Source: Acidobacteriaceae bacterium
GTDB taxonomy: Bacteria > Acidobacteriota > Terriglobia > Terriglobales > Acidobacteriaceae
DNA length: 64,000 nt
Assembly (NCBI GenBank): GCA_027452245.1
Contig: DAIDGW010000044.1
Location: 1 to 64,000 of the forward strand
Direction: 5' to 3'
Position 1 is the stretch's first letter. Each line of letters begins with the position of its first letter. The translations under genes were made by a program, and so were the position numbers. Below, one piece after another: positions 20,561-28,873 of this stretch. Under the pieces are notes generated by a model, which saw only the letters and a program-made list of their open reading frames with translations, made no database searches and was not told the origin of the DNA.

Positions 20561-22156
20561 TTAATTCCCGGCAACCGGAGTGAGTTCCGCAGTGCGCAGG
20601 AAGTCATAATTGCCGGCCGAATTCAATTGCAAGTGAATGGCTCGGCGGCTGTGGACGAGAACGTTATCGAGATACCAGAGATTGATGGTGGGTACATCGG
20701 TCGCGAGAATCTGCTGGATTTGCGCATAGATCGCTTTTCTTGCGGCGGGGTCGATCTCATGTCTCGCGCGATCGAGTAGCGCGTCAATCTTTGGATTGGA
20801 GTAGTACCCGCGATTGGCGCCATTGGGCGGGAACTTGGCGGTGTCATAGGCGTATTCGAAAATGTCGGGGTCCTCGTTTCCGCCGATCCAGCGCAGGCCA
20901 TACATCTGGAAGGCTCCGTGGGTGACGTCGGCGAAGAAAGTCCCAAATTCGAAGCTGCGGATGTCGAGGACAATACCGACCCGGCGCAGCTGTTGCTGCA
21001 TCACCGTGACCATGAGGCGAGTGTTCTCGTCGGTTGACGTCTTCATGGTGATATGAAAACGCTGGCCATTTACGAGCGGATAGCCGGCGGCCTCCAGTAA
21101 CTGTCCGGCTTTCTCGGGGTCGTGATCGTAACTGGGAACATTGCCGTCATACGCCCAGCTTTGCGAGGGCAGAATGCTGCGAGCCGGGCGCGCCTCGCCG
21201 CGCCATAGATATTCGATCATCGCCTTACGATCAAGTGCGTAGGCAATCGCCTGCCTTACCCGGACGTCTTTGAGGATCGAATCGCGCAGGTTGAATCCCA
21301 AATAGGCAAGCACTGTGCCCGGTGCGCTTTCTATCACGAGATCGCGATCACGGCTGAGGGTTGTGACCGTGTCAGGAGTGAGGGCGTTGATCTCGGCGTC
21401 GGCGCTGCCCTTGCGCAATTCGAGAGCGCGGGTGATCGCATCCGGAACGACAGCAAATCGGATGCGGGCCAACTTCGCTTTGTCGCCCCAGTAGTCGTCG
21501 TTATGCTCAACGATCACCTCGCGGTCGGTTTCCGCACTCACGAACTTGAAGGGTCCGGAGCCAACGGGATGCGTTGACATCTCGTCTCCGCTGCCGTAAG
21601 GCACGATTCCTATCGCACCATCAGAGAGATTCCACAACAATGTCGCGAACGGCTCTTTGAGATGGAAAACCACGGTGTAAGGATCGGGCGCATCGATGTG
21701 ATCGACAAAGCGGTACACGGCAGATTTGGTGCTGCGAACTTTGTGCTGGAGCAGAGAGTCGAAGGTCCATTTCACGTCTCTCGAGGTCAGCGGGCGTCCG
21801 TCATGAAAGTTGACACCGTGGTGCAAATGGAAGACGTAGGTGAGGGGATCGGGAATCTCCCAGCGCTCGGCAAGGCCAGGGGCAACATCGAGATTGTCAC
21901 CGCGCGAGAGCAAGTCGTCGAAGATGAGGCTATCAATGCGCTCCGATTGCGCATCGATGCCGACCCGCGGATCAAGATTGGTGGGACTTGATTCGATCAG
22001 CATCACGAAGGTATTGGGATCCGGCTTGCGGGAACACGCAGTGAGCACGAGACATACGGCCGTAAACGCAACGAGAAGGCGAGTTTGCCTGAACTGGCCG
22101 AAGAGCGCCGGCGATGCTTTGCCGGACGCGCGTTGGGATTTGCGCCTCATTCGCAA
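20561..22156 (-). CDS. Peptide-type ABC substrate-binding lipoprotein, orphan
   Basis: The 531-residue protein belongs to the SBP_bac_5 (DppA/OppA) family. A long basic N-terminus leads to a lipoprotein signal with lipobox LTAC near residue 41. The family signatures NLDPRVGIDAQSERIDSLIF, LTSRDVKWTFDSLL and the C-terminal YAQIQQILATDVPTINLWYL are present. Such proteins bind di- or oligopeptides, sometimes murein peptides. The start overlaps the end of the DUF1697 gene, and the run continues upstream to anmK, nagZ and mutS. No permease or ATPase genes follow, so it must use components encoded elsewhere. Binding of cell-wall peptides is an inference from context. Confidence 0.88.
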   Translation of the reverse strand: MRMRRKSQRASGKASPALFGQFRQTRLLVAFTAVCLVLTACSRKPDPNTFVMLIESSPTNLDPRVGIDAQSERIDSLIFDDLLSRGDNLDVAPGLAERWEIPDPLTYVFHLHHGVNFHDGRPLTSRDVKWTFDSLLQHKVRSTKSAVYRFVDHIDAPDPYTVVFHLKEPFATLLWNLSDGAIGIVPYGSGDEMSTHPVGSGPFKFVSAETDREVIVEHNDDYWGDKAKLARIRFAVVPDAITRALELRKGSADAEINALTPDTVTTLSRDRDLVIESAPGTVLAYLGFNLRDSILKDVRVRQAIAYALDRKAMIEYLWRGEARPARSILPSQSWAYDGNVPSYDHDPEKAGQLLEAAGYPLVNGQRFHITMKTSTDENTRLMVTVMQQQLRRVGIVLDIRSFEFGTFFADVTHGAFQMYGLRWIGGNEDPDIFEYAYDTAKFPPNGANRGYYSNPKIDALLDRARHEIDPAARKAIYAQIQQILATDVPTINLWYLDNVLVHSRRAIHLQLNSAGNYDFLRTAELTPVAGN

Positions 22157-22695
22157 CCCTGACAGATCTCGTGAATATTGTTTACCGTTTGCCAGTTGCG
22201 AGTCGTCGCGCCCTTGAGGTGACGCCGCTCAATGCGATTGTTGATGAGGCTGCTTTTCGACATTCCATTCGGCAGAAAGAGGTAAATCTCTTTTCCCAGG
22301 CAGGAAGATTCATCGGGTGATGTGGTCAACCCTTGCAGTTCTTTAAGAGCGTCGGGTCCGGGCACTTCGGGCAGGAAGATCACGTGCAATTTGTCAAGAC
22401 CAATGCCGGAGCGCTTCACGAAGGGATTGTTCGTAATCGCCCGTTTCAATTCCTGCGCTGTCCGCAGGACGACGGGAGCAGGAAAGCCGAAGTCCGACAG
22501 AATCTTGTTCTCGATTCGGCTGCACATCGCGGGAAGCGATTCTTTGCCGGCCTCGAAGACAACGTTGCCGCTTTGAATATAGGTTTGGACCTGTTTGAAT
22601 TTCAGGTCTTCGAAGGAGGCGCGAAGTCGTTCCATCTTCATGCGCTTGTGCGGCCCCAGGTTGATTCCGCGCAATAAAGCAACGTAGATCGGCAT
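22147..22695 (-). CDS. DUF1697 family protein
   Basis: The 182-residue soluble protein starts at the ATG at 22695, where the family signature MPIYVALLRGINLGPHKRM begins; the longer open frame upstream overlaps anmK and is not coding. The TYIQSGNVVFEA block (about 36-47) and the C-terminal NNRIERRHLKGATTRNWQTV (about 150-170) are typical of DUF1697. No enzymatic function is established for the family. It starts 19 bases downstream of the anmK stop and overlaps the start of the peptide-binding gene by 10 bases, so all three are probably co-translated. Confidence 0.9.
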   Translation of the reverse strand: MPIYVALLRGINLGPHKRMKMERLRASFEDLKFKQVQTYIQSGNVVFEAGKESLPAMCSRIENKILSDFGFPAPVVLRTAQELKRAITNNPFVKRSGIGLDKLHVIFLPEVPGPDALKELQGLTTSPDESSCLGKEIYLFLPNGMSKSSLINNRIERRHLKGATTRNWQTVNNIHEICQGCE

Positions 22696-22714
22696 TGGTG
22701 TTGTTGGTCTTCCG

Positions 22715-23890
22715 TTAAGGATACGAAATTTTGCCGAGAACTGCCGGGTATCTGGCGCCCGTGGCTGAAGGAATATTTGAGGCCTGCCGGAGCCAGGTTT
22801 GATGGGCCAGCACAGCAAACGCGACGGCTTCTTTCGCTTGCGAGGGTAGGCCCAGGTCATCGGAAAGCTTGAGTCGAATTCCGAGAGCTGACAACCGCCG
22901 GCGGAGGAGTTCAACGAGCGTTCGATTCTTTGAACCTCCGCCGGAGAGAATCATTTCGCCGTAGTTTGCAGCGCTACGGGCGCGGTTCAGTACAAATTGC
23001 TTTACGGCTGAGGCGATGGATTCGGCGGTGAGGGCGGTTGCTGTCGCGACCATGTCTGCCTTGCGAGCGCCTTTGCAGAGCCTGAGGAAATCGCGCACAA
23101 ACTCGCGGCCGAATTGCTCGCGTCCCGCGGTCTTGGGCGGCTTCACGCGAAAGAATTTGTTTCGCAGGAGTTGGCGGAGGGCGTCAGACAGCACGATTCC
23201 GGAAGCGGCCGTCCTGCCATTGCGGTCAAATGGCTGATGAAACAACTGCAGCATGAGGGCATCGATCACCATATTGCCGGGGCCGGTATCGAAGGCGATG
23301 ACGCCGCCCGCGGACGCGCCGGCGGGAATCGCCGTGAGATTTGCGATTCCACCGATGTTCTGAATGATCCGTCCGATTCGCGGATCGTGAAAAAGAGTGA
23401 AATCTAGAAACGGAACAAGCGGCGCGCCCTTGCCCCCTGCGGCGATATCCGCAGGCCGGAAATCGGAGACGACAGGAACTTTTACTCGCGCGGCGATGAT
23501 CGCTCCTTCGCCGGTCTGCCAGGTCGCTGCGACCTTCCGTCCCAAAAATGATTCTGCTTCGCTCTGGTGATAGAGAGTCTGGCCGTGGCAGCCAATCAGT
23601 TCCGCCTTCAGGCCACAGCGTTTCTGGGTCCGGAGAATTGCAGCCGCATATAAATCCCCGAGCAGAAAATTCAGGCGGGCCAGATCGGCGACGCGGGCTC
23701 TCTCGGCATTCATCAGGGTGAGGATTTTCTCGCGCACCTGGCCCGGATAAGGGAACTCGGCGTGGGCAAGAAGCGGTATTTCCGGGTGACGGGCGTCTCG
23801 ATCGCGACTGACTCGCACCAGCGCGACGTTGATCCCGTCCGCCGAAGTTCCACTCATTACGCCGGCCACGATCATGGATTGTGTTTTCAT
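22715..23890 (-). CDS. anmK: Anhydro-N-acetylmuramic acid kinase
   Basis: The 391-residue enzyme phosphorylates and opens 1,6-anhydro-MurNAc released during cell-wall turnover, giving MurNAc-6-phosphate. Signatures are GVMSGTSADGINVALVRV near the N-terminus, GCHGQTLYHQ (about 97-106), ATWQTGEGAIIAARV, QNIGGIANLTAIP (about 178-190) and FDTGPGNMVIDALML (about 200-214). The ATG overlaps the nagZ stop (ATGA). NagZ produces the anhydro-MurNAc substrate, so the two genes encode consecutive steps of muropeptide recycling. Ends slightly longer than Escherichia coli AnmK. Confidence 0.96.
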   Translation of the reverse strand: MKTQSMIVAGVMSGTSADGINVALVRVSRDRDARHPEIPLLAHAEFPYPGQVREKILTLMNAERARVADLARLNFLLGDLYAAAILRTQKRCGLKAELIGCHGQTLYHQSEAESFLGRKVAATWQTGEGAIIAARVKVPVVSDFRPADIAAGGKGAPLVPFLDFTLFHDPRIGRIIQNIGGIANLTAIPAGASAGGVIAFDTGPGNMVIDALMLQLFHQPFDRNGRTAASGIVLSDALRQLLRNKFFRVKPPKTAGREQFGREFVRDFLRLCKGARKADMVATATALTAESIASAVKQFVLNRARSAANYGEMILSGGGSKNRTLVELLRRRLSALGIRLKLSDDLGLPSQAKEAVAFAVLAHQTWLRQASNIPSATGARYPAVLGKISYP

Positions 23891-25053
23891 TCGCTGGCGG
23901 CCGAGTCGTTCATTCGGCCGAGAGTTTCGAGGCGCACGCGTTCATTGAGTTCCCACACTTGGCGGGAAAGCCGGGCTGAGTCCTTCAAGGAAGGCGCTTT
24001 CGGCGGCCGCAGCAACTTGGCAAATTTCTTCTTGAACTTCAGAATGCGCACCGTGGAATCTTCCACGCGTTTCGCGAACTTGCGGTCCGCCCGGACCTCA
24101 CGTGCGAGCGCATCATAGGCTTCGAGGACCCGGTCCTCGCGATGGCAGACCAGGCACAGATCAGAACCCGCACGCACAGTTCGCACGGCAGCATCGCCGA
24201 CTGACGCCGAGCCGAGTACTCCTCCCATCTCGAGGTCGTCAGAGATGATCAGGCCTCGGTAACTGATCTTCTTGCGGAGAATCTCCGTAATCCAACGCTT
24301 CGATAATGAGGCAGGGTTTCGATCCCGCGTGAGCTGTGGATACGCAGCGTGGGCGACCATCACGAATGGCAATTGCCCGCGCAATAACCGGTATGGGGCG
24401 AGATCCTGCTCCCAGAGCTTTTTCGCCGGCTTATCGATGACTGGCAGACGATAATGGCTGTCGAGCCCGGCCTCCCCGAGGCCGGGGAAGTGCTTACCGC
24501 ACCCAAGCACCTTTTCCTTCTGCAATCCTTTGAGAAATTCGCGCGCATAACGCGACGCGATTTTTGGATCTATCGATACCGTTCGCGATCCCAGAACTTT
24601 CCGGGAGCGTTCGAATCCCAAGTCGAGAACGGGAGCGAAGTCCACGTTGAATCCCAGCGTTCTGCAGTTCCTTCCCAAAACTTCACCGTGTTTTCGAAAC
24701 AGCTTGCGGTCACCGGAGGCGAAGACGTCTGCGGCGGCGGGAGACGGCCCGAGTAATTCGCGGAAGCGATCGACGGTGCCGCCTTCCACATCGACACAGG
24801 TAAACAGCGGAGTCGCCACGCAGTCCTGGCAGTCTCGCAGCAAGCGCCAGGTCTGCTCTGCAGACTTGATGTTGCGTGCAAATAGAATCACTCCCCCTGG
24901 CTGCACACGCGTGAGGAGCGTCTTGAGGCCGGGAGTCATCTCGTGGCCGGAAAAGCCAATGATGAGCAACTGGCCTGGGTTCGCCTGATTCGTACTTCGT
25001 TTGTTGGTGCCAGCCAACGGACTGTTTCCTTTCCTTGATGTACTGCCGCTCAT
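23887..25053 (-). CDS. nagZ: Beta-N-acetylhexosaminidase, GH3 (NagZ-like)
   Basis: The 388-residue GH3 enzyme cleaves GlcNAc from anhydro-muropeptides. Family motifs are PGGVILFARNI (about 51-61), CVDVEGGTVDRF (about 86-97), GCGKHFPGLGEAGLDSHYRL (about 178-197) with the NagZ Asp-Ser-His loop, and the nucleophile Asp in LIISDDLEMGG (about 269-279). The first 25 residues are polar and not a signal peptide, so it should act in the cytoplasm as in Escherichia coli. It overlaps anmK and lies 9 bases downstream of mutS. The C-terminus is basic (FKKKFAKLL). Confidence 0.93.
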   Translation of the reverse strand: MSGSTSRKGNSPLAGTNKRSTNQANPGQLLIIGFSGHEMTPGLKTLLTRVQPGGVILFARNIKSAEQTWRLLRDCQDCVATPLFTCVDVEGGTVDRFRELLGPSPAAADVFASGDRKLFRKHGEVLGRNCRTLGFNVDFAPVLDLGFERSRKVLGSRTVSIDPKIASRYAREFLKGLQKEKVLGCGKHFPGLGEAGLDSHYRLPVIDKPAKKLWEQDLAPYRLLRGQLPFVMVAHAAYPQLTRDRNPASLSKRWITEILRKKISYRGLIISDDLEMGGVLGSASVGDAAVRTVRAGSDLCLVCHREDRVLEAYDALAREVRADRKFAKRVEDSTVRILKFKKKFAKLLRPPKAPSLKDSARLSRQVWELNERVRLETLGRMNDSAASE

Positions 25054-25062
25054 AAACGCTTG

Positions 25063-27741
25063 CTAGATTTCTCGCTTCAACTCCGCCAGCAGATTCAGTG
25101 CTTCCAGCGGTGTGATGCGGTTCAAATCCACATCACGCAACTTCTCCAGTACGGGTTGCGACAAGGGAGTGAAAATTGTCAGCTGTGCCGGCGGAGGCAA
25201 CGCTCCGGGAGACAGGTGTCCGGTAGCGACCCTCTCTGCCGATTCGTGCTCGGCGAGCACTTCGCGAGCACGCTCGACGACCTCATTGGGCAGTCCCGCC
25301 AGCTTCGCGACTTCGATGCCGTAGCTGCGATCGGCGGCGCCAGGCTCGACTCTGCGCAGAAAGACGATGCCTCCGCCGGTCTCTTTGACTGACACATGAT
25401 AGTTTTTCACTCCGGCAAGCTGGTCTGCCAATTCGGTCAGCTCGAAGTAGTGGGTCGCGAACAAAGTTTTTGCCTTCACCCGCTGATGCAGATATTCCAC
25501 CGCGGCCCAGGCAATCGCCAAACCGTCGTACGTTGCGGTGCCGCGCCCGACTTCGTCGAGCAGGACGAGAGACCGTGCGGTCGCGGTATGGAGAATCGCG
25601 GCCGTTTCGGTCATCTCGACCATGAAAGTCGAGCGTCCGCGCGCGAGGTTGTCGCTGGCGCCAATCCGTGTGAAAACGCGATCGACTACGGTCAGGCGCG
25701 CGGATCGCGCGGGAACGAACGAACCCATCTGCGCCAGAATGACCATCAGCGCGATCTGTCGCAGATACGTCGACTTTCCGCCCATGTTCGGACCGGTCAG
25801 AAGCAGGATATTGTGCGTGCTTCCGTTCATGAACAGATCATTGGGGACAAACCGGTCGCTGCCGCCTGCCAGTTCCTGCTGCTCAATGACGGGATGCCGG
25901 CCTTCGATGATCTCCAACTGATCTCCGTCGTTGGAAAAGATCGGGCGGCAATAATTTCGCAGCGCAGCGATATGAGCCATGGAGGCGAGGACATCCACTT
26001 CAGCCAGCGCCAGAGCCGTCTGGCGAATCCGCTTGGCTTCGGCCGCGATGGCGCCACGCAGTTCGGTAAACAGGCGGCGTTCGATTTCGACGATCTTCTC
26101 TTGCGCGTCGAGAATCTTGGCTTCGTACTCTTTTAATTCCGGAGTCGTGAAGCGCTCCGCTCCCACCAGCGTTTGCTTGCGTTCGTAATCCGCTGGAACA
26201 AGATGCAGATTCGGCTTGGAGACTTCCATGTAGTAGCCGAAGACCGAGTTGAATTTCACTTTCAGCGAGGAAATCCCGGTGCGGGTCCGCTCACGCTGCT
26301 CGATTTGCGCCAGGACCTGCTTGCTATTGCGGGAAAGTTCCCGAAGTTCGTCCAGTTCCGGATCAATGCCGGAGGAGATCACGCCGCCGTCCGCGAAGCT
26401 CAAAGGCGCTTCGGCAACAAGGGTTGCTTCAATTTTCTGGCGCAGATCCTGCAGGTCGTCCAAAGAAGTGTGCAGTTTTTGCCACCGTGCCACACTCATC
26501 AGTCGGGCCACGGCAGCTTTTATGCCGGGAATCTTGGCGCATGAAGCTCCAAGTGCGAGCACGTCGCGCGGGTTCGCCGTCTCCAGCGTTACCCGGCTCA
26601 GCAGGCGCTCCAGATCGAGCACCCCGTCGAGCGCGCGCCGCAGTTCCTCCCGCAGCAACAGATCCTTGACTCCGGCCTCCACCGCGTCCAGGCGGGACTG
26701 TATCTCCTCGGTTTCGATGGAAGGACGCAGCAGCCAGGACCGCAGCAGGCGCTTGCCCATGGGAGTTACCGCGCCGTCGATCGAGCGAAAAAGCGTTACC
26801 CCGGCGTCGGTTCCGGCAAACAGCGGCTCGATCAGTTCCAGATTGCGGACCGTCACGGCATCGAGCACGAGGCAATTCTGCCGCTCGTACCAGCCGATGC
26901 GATCGACATGATCTAACGAGCCGCGCTGCGTGGATCGCACGTAATAGAGAATGGCTCCGGCGGCGGTGGCTGCAGCGACTCGACCCGCAAGACCGAAGCC
27001 TTCCAGCGAGAGTACGCCGAAATGGTTTTCAAGTAGTGGAATCGCGTGGTCGGGAGCGAAAATCCAGTCGTCGAGCGGAGTCTCGGTGCAACTGGTTCCG
27101 GCGAGCCGTTGTCGGGGCGAAACAGTGGCCGTAGATGCAGTGGCTGTTGCGGAAATACTGGCTGTGTTAGCCTCTCGTCCCACAGTTTCAAACAGGGGAG
27201 CGGCCGATCCGTAGACGATTTCCCGGGGCCGCAGTTGTTCGAGTTCCTCGTGCACGCGCCGCAGGGCGCTCTCCCCGGAGAACTCGGTTGCGCGAAATTC
27301 TCCGGTGGAGAGATCAAGAGCGGCAAAACCGACCCGGTCGCCAACCTGGGCGATGGAAGCCAGAAAGTTGTTATCTTCCGATCCGAGCGAGGAATCGGCG
27401 GCAGTTCCCGGCGTAATGACACGGGTCACTTCGCGCCGCACCAGTTTCTTCGCGAGCCTGGCGTCTTCCATCTGGTCGCAGAGTGCGACTTTATATCCTT
27501 TGCGGATCAGCTTTCCGATGTATCCTTCGGCGGCGTGGAAGGGAACACCGCACATGGGAATGGCGATCCCTTTTTCTTTATTCCGCGAGGTAAGCGTGAT
27601 CTGAAGCTCTTTCGCGGCGATGACCGCGTCGTCAAAAAATAATTCGTAGAAGTCTCCAAGCCGGAAGAACAGCAGCGCCGTGGGATGGTCTTTCTTGATC
27701 GCGGAGTATTGCCGCATTAACGGCGTGGACGGCTCAGTCAT
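25063..27741 (-). CDS. mutS: DNA mismatch repair protein MutS
   Basis: The 892-residue protein starts at the ATG at 27741, where the conserved MutS N-terminus begins ([20 protein letters not shown]). The mismatch-contact motif [11 protein letters not shown] (about 24-34) is intact. The ATPase has [16 protein letters not shown] (about 648-663), the [17 protein letters not shown] Walker B region and the [12 protein letters not shown] motif. A Ser/Thr/Ala-rich insert (about residues 185-205, [14 protein letters not shown]) is unusual and probably a flexible loop between domains II and III. A perfect TATAAT on the minus strand at 27772-27777 may be its -10 element. It heads the run to nagZ and anmK, possibly by position only. 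Confidence 0.96.
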   Translation of the reverse strand: MTEPSTPLMRQYSAIKKDHPTALLFFRLGDFYELFFDDAVIAAKELQITLTSRNKEKGIAIPMCGVPFHAAEGYIGKLIRKGYKVALCDQMEDARLAKKLVRREVTRVITPGTAADSSLGSEDNNFLASIAQVGDRVGFAALDLSTGEFRATEFSGESALRRVHEELEQLRPREIVYGSAAPLFETVGREANTASISATATASTATVSPRQRLAGTSCTETPLDDWIFAPDHAIPLLENHFGVLSLEGFGLAGRVAAATAAGAILYYVRSTQRGSLDHVDRIGWYERQNCLVLDAVTVRNLELIEPLFAGTDAGVTLFRSIDGAVTPMGKRLLRSWLLRPSIETEEIQSRLDAVEAGVKDLLLREELRRALDGVLDLERLLSRVTLETANPRDVLALGASCAKIPGIKAAVARLMSVARWQKLHTSLDDLQDLRQKIEATLVAEAPLSFADGGVISSGIDPELDELRELSRNSKQVLAQIEQRERTRTGISSLKVKFNSVFGYYMEVSKPNLHLVPADYERKQTLVGAERFTTPELKEYEAKILDAQEKIVEIERRLFTELRGAIAAEAKRIRQTALALAEVDVLASMAHIAALRNYCRPIFSNDGDQLEIIEGRHPVIEQQELAGGSDRFVPNDLFMNGSTHNILLLTGPNMGGKSTYLRQIALMVILAQMGSFVPARSARLTVVDRVFTRIGASDNLARGRSTFMVEMTETAAILHTATARSLVLLDEVGRGTATYDGLAIAWAAVEYLHQRVKAKTLFATHYFELTELADQLAGVKNYHVSVKETGGGIVFLRRVEPGAADRSYGIEVAKLAGLPNEVVERAREVLAEHESAERVATGHLSPGALPPPAQLTIFTPLSQPVLEKLRDVDLNRITPLEALNLLAELKREI

Positions 27742-27871
27742 GGGGCGGTGTTTCGTTGCTCTTGAGCGCGGATTATAACAAACAGGATTGCACCACTTCT
27801 GTGTCGCTGGCTTCGATCGGACAGAGGAAAAATCCATTGACTCCGCTTGTCTGGCGGTGTCTTCTTATCGC

Positions 27872-28867
27872 ATGGAGCTGCGCAAGGATCCCATTACACG
27901 CTCCTGGGTGATTACCGGAGACGAGCCTGCTGAGGGGAGGCCCAAGCCGCAAGGGCCGTGTCTGTTCTGCCCTGACAGTCCTTCTGCGGCTCATGTGATT
28001 GCAGACCTGCCGAGTTCCGGTTCAGCACCGTGGTCGGCTCGCTCGGTCGTACATCCCTCGCCGATTTACCACATTGAGGGCGAACCCGGACGTCGCGGCG
28101 ACGGGCTTTATGACCGGATGCATGCCGTCGGCGCCCATGAAGTGCTGGTGGAAAATCGAAGCCACGACCGCCAATTGTGGAATTCCAGCGATGAAGATAT
28201 CGGCTACTTTTTGCGTCTTGCCGCAGAGCGAATCCTCGATTTGAAGCATGATGCACGCATCAAGTACGTCAGCCTCTACAAGGATTTTGGAACTCACGCG
28301 GGACAGGAATTCTCGCACCCAACCTCTCAACTCACGGCGACCCTTTTTGTGCCGCGCCGGGTCCTGTATGAACTCCGCGCTGGAAGGGAATACTTTCTCG
28401 GCAAGGAACGCTGTGTGTTCTGCGACATTATTCAGCAGGAGGAGCGGCAGGCGCTGCGGGTGATTGAGTCACGCGGCGACTACATCGCGCTGGGCCCATT
28501 TGCGCCGCGCGTACCCTACGAAACCTGGATCTTGCCTCGGAATCATGAGGCCGCGTTCGAACGCACGGGGCTGAATCGTCCCGGCCTGCGAACGAATCTC
28601 GCGGCTTTACTCCGCCGTACGCTGCAGCGCATTCGCACCATCACAGAAGAATTCCATCTGGTGCTGCACACCTCGCCCAGCAGCATGCATCCCTCGCGAA
28701 GCCTGGGATATTGGAAGACGATCGATGAGGACTATCACTGGCACATTGAAATCCTGCCCGTGTTGTCTTCGAAAGCCCGCTCTTACACTTTCAAAGAAGT
28801 GTATTACTCCCCCGTAAGTTCAGAAGCGGCGGTCGCGACCCTGAGAGCTGCGCAAATCGAAGGGTAG
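27872..28867 (+). CDS. GalT-like nucleotidyltransferase, catalytic His changed
   Basis: The 331-residue protein starts at the ATG at 27872; the family N-terminus ELRKDPITRSWVIT begins there. It has both HIT-like domains of the galactose-1-phosphate uridylyltransferase superfamily, zinc-type pairs CLFC (about 30-33) and CVFC (about 187-190), and HWHIEILP near residue 290. The active-site block is SHPTSQL (about 157-163); in GalT this is HPHGQ, and its second His is the uridylylated nucleophile. Here it is Thr, so standard ping-pong chemistry looks impossible unless another residue substitutes. It is divergent from mutS and convergent with the EAL protein. Sugar-nucleotide or ADP-glucose-type metabolism is possible but unproven. 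Confidence 0.82.
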   Translation: MELRKDPITRSWVITGDEPAEGRPKPQGPCLFCPDSPSAAHVIADLPSSGSAPWSARSVVHPSPIYHIEGEPGRRGDGLYDRMHAVGAHEVLVENRSHDRQLWNSSDEDIGYFLRLAAERILDLKHDARIKYVSLYKDFGTHAGQEFSHPTSQLTATLFVPRRVLYELRAGREYFLGKERCVFCDIIQQEERQALRVIESRGDYIALGPFAPRVPYETWILPRNHEAAFERTGLNRPGLRTNLAALLRRTLQRIRTITEEFHLVLHTSPSSMHPSRSLGYWKTIDEDYHWHIEILPVLSSKARSYTFKEVYYSPVSSEAAVATLRAAQIEG

Positions 28868-28873
28868 AAGCAA

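Noticed and set aside
27750-27800. Full -35/-10 promoters between mutS and the GalT-like gene
   Set aside because: A TATAAT occurs on the minus strand at 27772-27777 but no acceptable -35 box was found at normal spacing on either strand.
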